Source: Lachnospiraceae bacterium
Lineage (GTDB): Bacteria; Bacillota; Clostridia; Lachnospirales; Lachnospiraceae
Assembly (NCBI GenBank): GCA_017387565.1
Contig: JAFOEY010000006.1
Span: forward strand, 62,001 to 126,000
Reading direction: 5' to 3'
DNA: 64,000 nt
The notes below the pieces were generated by a model that was not told the DNA's origin, ran no database searches, and was given only the letters and a program-made list of their open reading frames with translations. Positions within the stretch are counted from its first letter, which is position 1. Each line of letters begins with the position of its first letter. A program made the position numbers and the translations under genes. Shown in pieces: positions 63,526-64,000 of this stretch.

Positions 63526-64000
63526 CTATTTATTATCGTGATACTTTTTATATATTTCTTTTGCTACAAAATCAGGTACACATGGTGAAACATCACCATG
63601 AAAATATGCAATCTCTTTTACGGATGAAGAACTCAAATATGCATATTCCAATGCAGTTGTCAAAAACATGGTATCCAGTTCACCGCCTGAAAGCTTATGA
63701 TTTGTCTGTGCAATCTGCAATTCATATTCGAAATCGGTAATAGCCCTTAAGCCCCGGATGACTACATGAACATTTTTTTTCTTAGCATAATCAATCGTCA
63801 GACCACTAAATGAATCAATCTGGACATTCGGCAAATCTTTTGTCGCTTCTTCTAGCATTTTAACACGTTCTTCGACAGAAAACAATGATGACTTCATGAC
63901 ATTATGTGAGACACAGACCGTTAATTCATCAAAGATATTAGCGGCTCTCTTAATAACATCTAAATGACCGTACGTAACAGGATCAAAGCTCCCCGGATAA
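63526..64000 (-). CDS. coaD: Phosphopantetheine adenylyltransferase, 5' truncated by the window
   Basis: Fourth step of coenzyme A synthesis. The frame runs off the right edge: beyond the internal Met at 63897 it continues upstream through YPGSFDPVTYGHLDVIKRA to base 64000, including the TxGH nucleotide motif. Downstream are IRGLRAITDFEYELQIA and SSSVKEIAYF. About 157 residues are visible, lacking only the first few. ylbJ beyond the coiled-coil gene supports the ylbI identity. Confidence 0.96.
   Translation of the reverse strand, partial: YPGSFDPVTYGHLDVIKRAANIFDELTVCVSHNVMKSSLFSVEERVKMLEEATKDLPNVQIDSFSGLTIDYAKKKNVHVVIRGLRAITDFEYELQIAQTNHKLSGGELDTMFLTTALEYAYLSSSSVKEIAYFHGDVSPCVPDFVAKEIYKKYHDNK

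Overview
This is a 64 kb piece of an AT-rich Firmicutes chromosome, most likely class Clostridia, family Lachnospiraceae. The reasons are the block radC-mreBCD-pbp2-minCDE-rodA-mgsA, a DUF4321 gene next to radC, a ribosomal protein L27 with a cleavable N-terminal extension beside its protease Prp, HisZ paired with short HisG, RecU, SepF, a LexA/YneA-like divergent pair, strong AGGAGG ribosome binding sites and frequent TTG/GTG starts. No rRNA, tRNA, CRISPR array, insertion sequence or prophage was recognised. The genus is not resolved from sequence alone.

Layout, plus strand, 1-33.5 kb: the end of a BaiN-like flavoprotein, a second flavoprotein, proB, a DUF896 gene, 5-formyl-THF cyclo-ligase and proA; tRNA modification and mismatch repair (miaB, mutS, mutL, miaA); a COG4100 PLP enzyme; then cell shape and division genes (DUF4321, radC, mreBCD, class B PBP, minCDE, rodA), mgsA, a D,D-carboxypeptidase lipoprotein, a HlyD-like membrane protein, yggS and sepF, closed by a strong terminator. 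After that come aroB-lspA-rluD, an unknown gene coupled to cstA, and an orphan cytidylate-kinase-like gene, with clear sigma-A promoters and terminators.

33.6-43.5 kb is more mixed: a minus-strand tyrosine recombinase with a complete catalytic set, an AI-2E family transporter, dtd, an unannotated 57-residue gene, a MacB-type ABC exporter operon whose adaptor gene carries a single-base frameshift, and the SOS locus, where lexA and a LysM-domain YneA-like gene diverge from an array of up to four LexA operators.

43.5-64 kb, mostly minus strand: hisZ-hisG-hisB-hisI, two radical-SAM-linked tRNA/rRNA-type genes, rng, nudix, then rplU-prp-rpmA, obgE, yhbY, nadD, yqeK, rsfS and a lipoprotein. Upstream lie rsuA, ygiQ, a two-TM protein, an rluA-family gene and recU. 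The right edge holds ylbJ, a coiled-coil protein and the 3' part of coaD, matching the ylbI-ylbJ neighbourhood of Bacillus.

The most unusual content is intergenic. There are three copies of a roughly 100-nt imperfectly palindromic element around obgE, a second dispersed family (30.3, 61.7 and 62.85 kb, with a related half at 45.67 kb), a 153-nt long inverted repeat between hisB and hisG where hisD would often sit, and two short tandem-repeat tracts. I found no clear new defence or biosynthetic system. The best candidates for new biology are the cstA-linked unknown gene, the 57-residue gene, and the palindromic repeats inside housekeeping operons.
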